Below, piece by piece: positions 6,683-8,161 of a DNA stretch of 8,161 bases; the stretch's first letter is position 1, and every line of letters starts with the position of its first letter. The DNA comes from Pseudomonadota bacterium. GTDB taxonomy: Bacteria > Desulfobacterota > Desulfovibrionia > Desulfovibrionales > Desulfovibrionaceae. The position numbers and the translations under genes are program-made. The stretch is from NCBI GenBank assembly GCA_023426275.1, contig JAFABC010000238.1, forward strand, positions 1 to 8,161, given 5' to 3'. The notes beneath the pieces were generated by a model that saw nothing but the letters and a program-made list of their open reading frames with translations, was not told the origin of the DNA and searched no databases.

Positions 6683-6725
6683 TTCATGTACCGGCCATCC
6701 CCGCTTCATGGTGGCTGGTTAGATC
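6683..6725 (+). promoter_or_regulatory. Promoter of RNA unit 3: 11-bp phased repeats plus -10
   Basis: TTCATG (6683-6688), GCCATC (6694-6699) and TTCATG (6705-6710) start 11 bp apart. After 9 bp comes TAGATC (6720-6725). The first and third hexamers are identical, which best shows the repeat as a recognition element. CCCTAA (6671-6676) is conserved upstream. Confidence 0.55.
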
Positions 6726-6731
6726 ATAGGT

Positions 6732-6871
6732 GACGGCAAGCCGGCTTCCCCCTCGAGCCGGACCGTCAAACGGCCGCACCGATCCGCACCGGTCGGAGCG
6801 CCAACGCATCACACTCTCTCTCCTCCCTCCTTGAGCAGGCCCCCGTCTCCCCGGCGGGGGTCTGTATTTTT
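6732..6871 (+). ncRNA. Candidate small RNA 3 of the tandem array (about 140 nt)
   Basis: The inferred start, 7 nt after TAGATC, again falls at a two-part hairpin. The outer stem is TGACGG (6731-6736) with CCGTCA (6763-6768); the inner stem is CCGGCT (6741-6746) with AGCCGG (6756-6761); the loop is TCCCCCTCG. The inner stem differs from that of RNA 2 on both sides yet still pairs. An unstructured pyrimidine tract (6814-6832) ends in CCTCCTT, the exact complement of AAGGAGG, and the terminator follows. The 3' end abuts the stop codon of the convergent methyltransferase gene, so the two transcripts may overlap. Confidence 0.55.
6836..6871 (+). terminator. Intrinsic terminator of unit 3
   Basis: A 12-bp stem: CAGGCCCCCGTC (6836-6847) with GGCGGGGGTCTG (6853-6864), loop TCCCC, then TATTTTT (6865-6871). 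Two pairs are G-U only when read on the plus strand; on the minus strand they become A-C mismatches. With the T-run this shows that the hairpin serves plus-strand RNA. It is the most convincing terminator in the array. Confidence 0.75.
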
Positions 6872-7458
6872 CAGCCCCGTTTGTCGGGACAGCGCTCCAG
6901 GAAAAAGAGCACAATGGGGTCGCCGGGCTTGTTGACGAGCTCGTAGCGGGCCACGCGCCAGCGGTCGAACGGCAGGGCGGCGCACCAGCCGGCCACGGCC
7001 CGGGCCTCGGCCGCGCCGCCGGGATGACCCGTGTAGCAGACCACGGCCACGACCCCGCCCGGGCCGAGCACCGCGCGGGCCGCGTCAAGGGCCGCCAGGG
7101 TGGTGTCCGGCCGGGTCACGACCGAGGCGTCCCCGCCCGGCAAAAAACCCAGATTGAAAACCACGGCCCGCACCCGCCCCCGGTCGGCCTCCGGCAGGAC
7201 CCGCGCCAGGGCCTCGTGGCCCGCGGCGTGCAGCCGGACCATGTCGGCCCGGCCGGCCCCGGCCACGAGCGCCCCGGTCCGGGCCAGGGCCTCGGCCTGG
7301 ATGTCGAAACAGTGGACGATCCCGCCCGGCGCGACCAGCCCGGCCAGAAACAGGGCGTCATGGCCGTTGCCGGCCGTGGCGTCCACGGCCACGTCCCCGG
7401 GCCCCAGCACGTTCGCCAGCAGCTGCTTGGAAAAGGTCAGGGCGGCGGTGGCCAGCAT
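6871..7458 (-). CDS. SAM-dependent methyltransferase, MnmM/YtqB-like (tRNA wobble-uridine modification)
   Basis: The product is 195 aa, typical for the YtqB (rRNA_methylase-like, now MnmM) family. Visible motifs are the SAM-binding loop VAVDATAGNGHDALFLA (23-39), acidic D52 in CFDIQ, the family signature NLGFLPGGD (102-110), VVCYTGHPGG (139-148) and a C-terminal NKPGDPIVLFFLER (176-189). In Bacillus subtilis MnmM makes the terminal methylation of 5-methylaminomethyl-2-thiouridine at tRNA position 34; the same job here is an inference by family. The ATG at 7458 has GAGG 5 nt upstream, and that GAGG includes part of the stop codon of the preceding SEC-C gene, only 7 bp away, so the two genes should be translationally coupled. 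Its stop codon (6871-6873) touches the T-run of the convergent RNA unit 3 terminator. No T-run follows it on its own strand. Confidence 0.82.
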   Translation of the reverse strand: MLATAALTFSKQLLANVLGPGDVAVDATAGNGHDALFLAGLVAPGGIVHCFDIQAEALARTGALVAGAGRADMVRLHAAGHEALARVLPEADRGRVRAVVFNLGFLPGGDASVVTRPDTTLAALDAARAVLGPGGVVAVVCYTGHPGGAAEARAVAGWCAALPFDRWRVARYELVNKPGDPIVLFFLERCPDKRG

Positions 7459-7465
7459 GGCCGCC

Positions 7466-7978
7466 TCAGGCGCCGCAGCAGCGCTTGTATTTCTTGCCGC
7501 TGCCGCAGGGACACGGCGCGTTGCGCCCGACCGAGGGGGCCGTGGCCTGGCGCGGGGCCGGATCGGCCTGCCCGTCGTCCACGTCGCCGTCGACGTAGAA
7601 CCAGTGGTCGTTTTTTTTGCGGAACCGGCTGACTTCGTGGATTTCGCGCGGCTCGCCGGCCTTCTCGAAGCCGACCCGGAATTCCACCACCCCGGTGTTG
7701 TCCTCAGGGCCGCCGTCGCGCACGGCCAGGACGGTCAACCCGGTCCAGACCACATCGGCGCAAAAGGCCCGGGCCGCCGCCTTGTCGAAGCCGGTCCGCT
7801 TGCGCGGCCACAGGCTTTTTTCCAGATAGGTCATGTCGCCGCGCACATAGGCGGTGTAGCGCGAACGCATGAGCGCCTCGGCCGTGGGCGCGGGGGCCGC
7901 GCCGGCCAGCGCGGGGCCGCAGCAGGCGGCATAGGTCAGGCCCGAGCCGCACGGGCAGGGCGTCGTTTCCTCGGTCAT
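7466..7978 (-). CDS. YchJ-like protein with SEC-C zinc motifs at both ends
   Basis: The product is 170 aa, slightly longer than E. coli YchJ (about 150). The ATG at 7978 has AAGGAG (7986-7991) with 7-nt spacing. The N-terminal SEC-C motif is CPCGSGLTYAACC (C8, C10, C19, C20) and the C-terminal one is CPCGSGKKYKRCC (C156, C158, C167, C168); each should bind one zinc. Between them is the YchJ middle domain, with LMRSRYTAYVRGDMTYL near residue 36 and VVEFRVGFE and HEVSRFRKKNDHWFYVDGD further on, an NTF2-like fold. SEC-C modules in SecA and YecA contact ribosomes or SecB; YchJ itself has no settled function. It is probably cytoplasmic, the first gene of a two-gene operon with the methyltransferase. 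A shared link to translation is possible but unproven. Confidence 0.88.
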   Translation of the reverse strand: MTEETTPCPCGSGLTYAACCGPALAGAAPAPTAEALMRSRYTAYVRGDMTYLEKSLWPRKRTGFDKAAARAFCADVVWTGLTVLAVRDGGPEDNTGVVEFRVGFEKAGEPREIHEVSRFRKKNDHWFYVDGDVDDGQADPAPRQATAPSVGRNAPCPCGSGKKYKRCCGA

Positions 7979-8023
7979 GGACAGACTCCTTCATGGGGTG
8001 CGGAAGATAAGGAAAGAAAGAAT

Positions 8024-8080
8024 GCCTCCGGCGGCCGGGAGGGGCACTGCCCCTCCCGGACCCTCCCGAAAGGGGGGAGA
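8024..8080 (+). repeat. Dispersed GC palindromic repeat, right copy
   Basis: It starts with GCCTCCGGCGGCCGGG (8024-8039), identical to the minus strand at 9-24. It then forms a perfect hairpin, CCGGGAGGGGC (8036-8046) with GCCCCTCCCGG (8050-8060), loop ACT. A second small hairpin, CTCCC (8063-8067) with GGGAG (8075-8079), around GAAA, follows. It lies upstream of the YchJ-like gene, between it and the window edge. It is most likely a member of a genome-wide extragenic palindrome family. Confidence 0.6.
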
Positions 8081-8081
8081 C

Positions 8082-8108
8082 GGCCGGACGGTTGATTGGC
8101 CGGACGGT
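8082..8108. repeat. Short direct repeat
   Basis: GGCCGGACGGT occurs at 8082-8092 and again at 8098-8108, a 16-bp period with TGATT between. It lies between the dispersed palindrome and the A/T-flanked palindrome. It may be an operator or part of the repeat family; I cannot tell which. Confidence 0.5.
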
Positions 8109-8129
8109 GCTTCGAACGTTTGGCGGCGC

Positions 8130-8160
8130 ATTTTTTCCCCGGCAAAGCCGGGGAAAAAAT
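8130..8160. repeat. Perfect 14-bp inverted repeat flanked by T-run and A-run
   Basis: ATTTTTTCCCCGGC (8130-8143) is the exact reverse complement of GCCGGGGAAAAAAT (8147-8160), loop AAA. It looks like a bidirectional terminator but the polarity is reversed: the T-run precedes the hairpin and the A-run follows on both strands. If it stops transcription it would need the T-run of a neighbouring sequence beyond the window. The window ends one base later. Confidence 0.7.
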
Positions 8161-8161
8161 G

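Larger units (their letters stand above)
6212..6871 (+). repeat. Three diverged tandem copies of a 220-250-bp unit
   Basis: Units begin at 6212 (GTTCAT), 6462 (GTTCAT) and 6682 (ATTCAT). By hand, units 1 and 2 align without gaps over their first 45 bp with about 30 identities, and units 2 and 3 over 56 bp with about 33. Identities are clustered: TTCAT, CGGC, a third CAT-containing hexamer, TAGA and, in units 2 and 3, GACGGC. The bases between are largely diverged. Each unit ends in a pyrimidine tract and a GC hairpin with a UCCCC loop. This fills almost the whole gap between the kinase and the methyltransferase genes. No convincing protein is encoded here. The arrangement suggests old duplication of a regulated small-RNA gene. 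Confidence 0.75.

Noticed and set aside
6466..6729. An 87-codon frame within RNA unit 2, with its ATG inside the first TTCATG repeat
   Set aside because: Pro/Ser/Arg-rich, with no ribosome-binding site, and it runs through the hairpins and terminator. The corresponding frame is not kept in units 1 and 3.
6390..6871. The repeated CCCCCG hairpins considered as CRISPR-like repeats
   Set aside because: Three units of 220-250 bp with diverged interiors; no short identical repeats with uniform spacers and no cas genes.

Overview
This window is GC-rich DNA of Desulfovibrio type. The composition, the GCC/CTG-rich codon use, the multi-PAS hybrid kinase with a cysteine cluster and the dispersed GC palindromes all suggest a sulfate-reducing deltaproteobacterium close to Desulfovibrio/Solidesulfovibrio. 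That assignment is inference; no rRNA gene or other decisive marker is present.

Layout. On the minus strand, 40-1332 encodes an exported amino-acid-type (LivJ/Peripla_BP_6) substrate-binding protein. It is divergent, across a 195-bp gap, from a soluble three-PAS hybrid histidine kinase/receiver (1528-4050, plus). After 57 bp comes an OmpR-family response regulator (4108-4785). Its cognate membrane histidine kinase (4772-6145) overlaps it by 14 bp. A 725-bp stretch without protein genes follows (6146-6870). Beyond it, on the minus strand, lies a small operon: a YchJ-like SEC-C protein (7466-7978) followed 7 bp later by an MnmM/YtqB-type SAM methyltransferase (6871-7458). The right edge (7979-8161) carries GC palindromes, and one of their sequences recurs at the left edge.

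The most interesting part is 6212-6871. It is not empty: it holds three diverged tandem copies of a 220-250-bp unit. Each copy has, in the same order and at fixed distances, three hexamer direct repeats (TTCATG-like) spaced exactly 11 bp apart, a 9-bp gap, a TAGA-type -10-like hexamer, a transcribed segment with pyrimidine-rich (CCUCC-type, anti-Shine-Dalgarno) tracts, and a strong GC hairpin with a UCCCC loop. In copies 2 and 3 the putative RNA starts at a two-part hairpin whose inner stem differs in sequence but keeps pairing. I read this as an array of three homologous plus-strand small RNAs, probably switched on by the adjacent OmpR-family regulator, which belongs to a family that binds direct repeats of about 10-11 bp. 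The closest analogies I know are the CiaRH-controlled csRNAs of streptococci and the C-rich CcsR ('cuckoo') RNAs of alphaproteobacteria. No homology to either is claimed.

How the parts may work together (inference): the membrane kinase senses a periplasmic signal and phosphorylates the regulator, which activates the three RNAs. The RNAs then block ribosome-binding sites in trans. One of them has 8-nt complementarity to the regulator's own ribosome-binding site, so a feedback loop is possible. The binding protein and the soluble hybrid kinase form a separate divergent pair, and the YchJ/MnmM operon looks like unrelated housekeeping.
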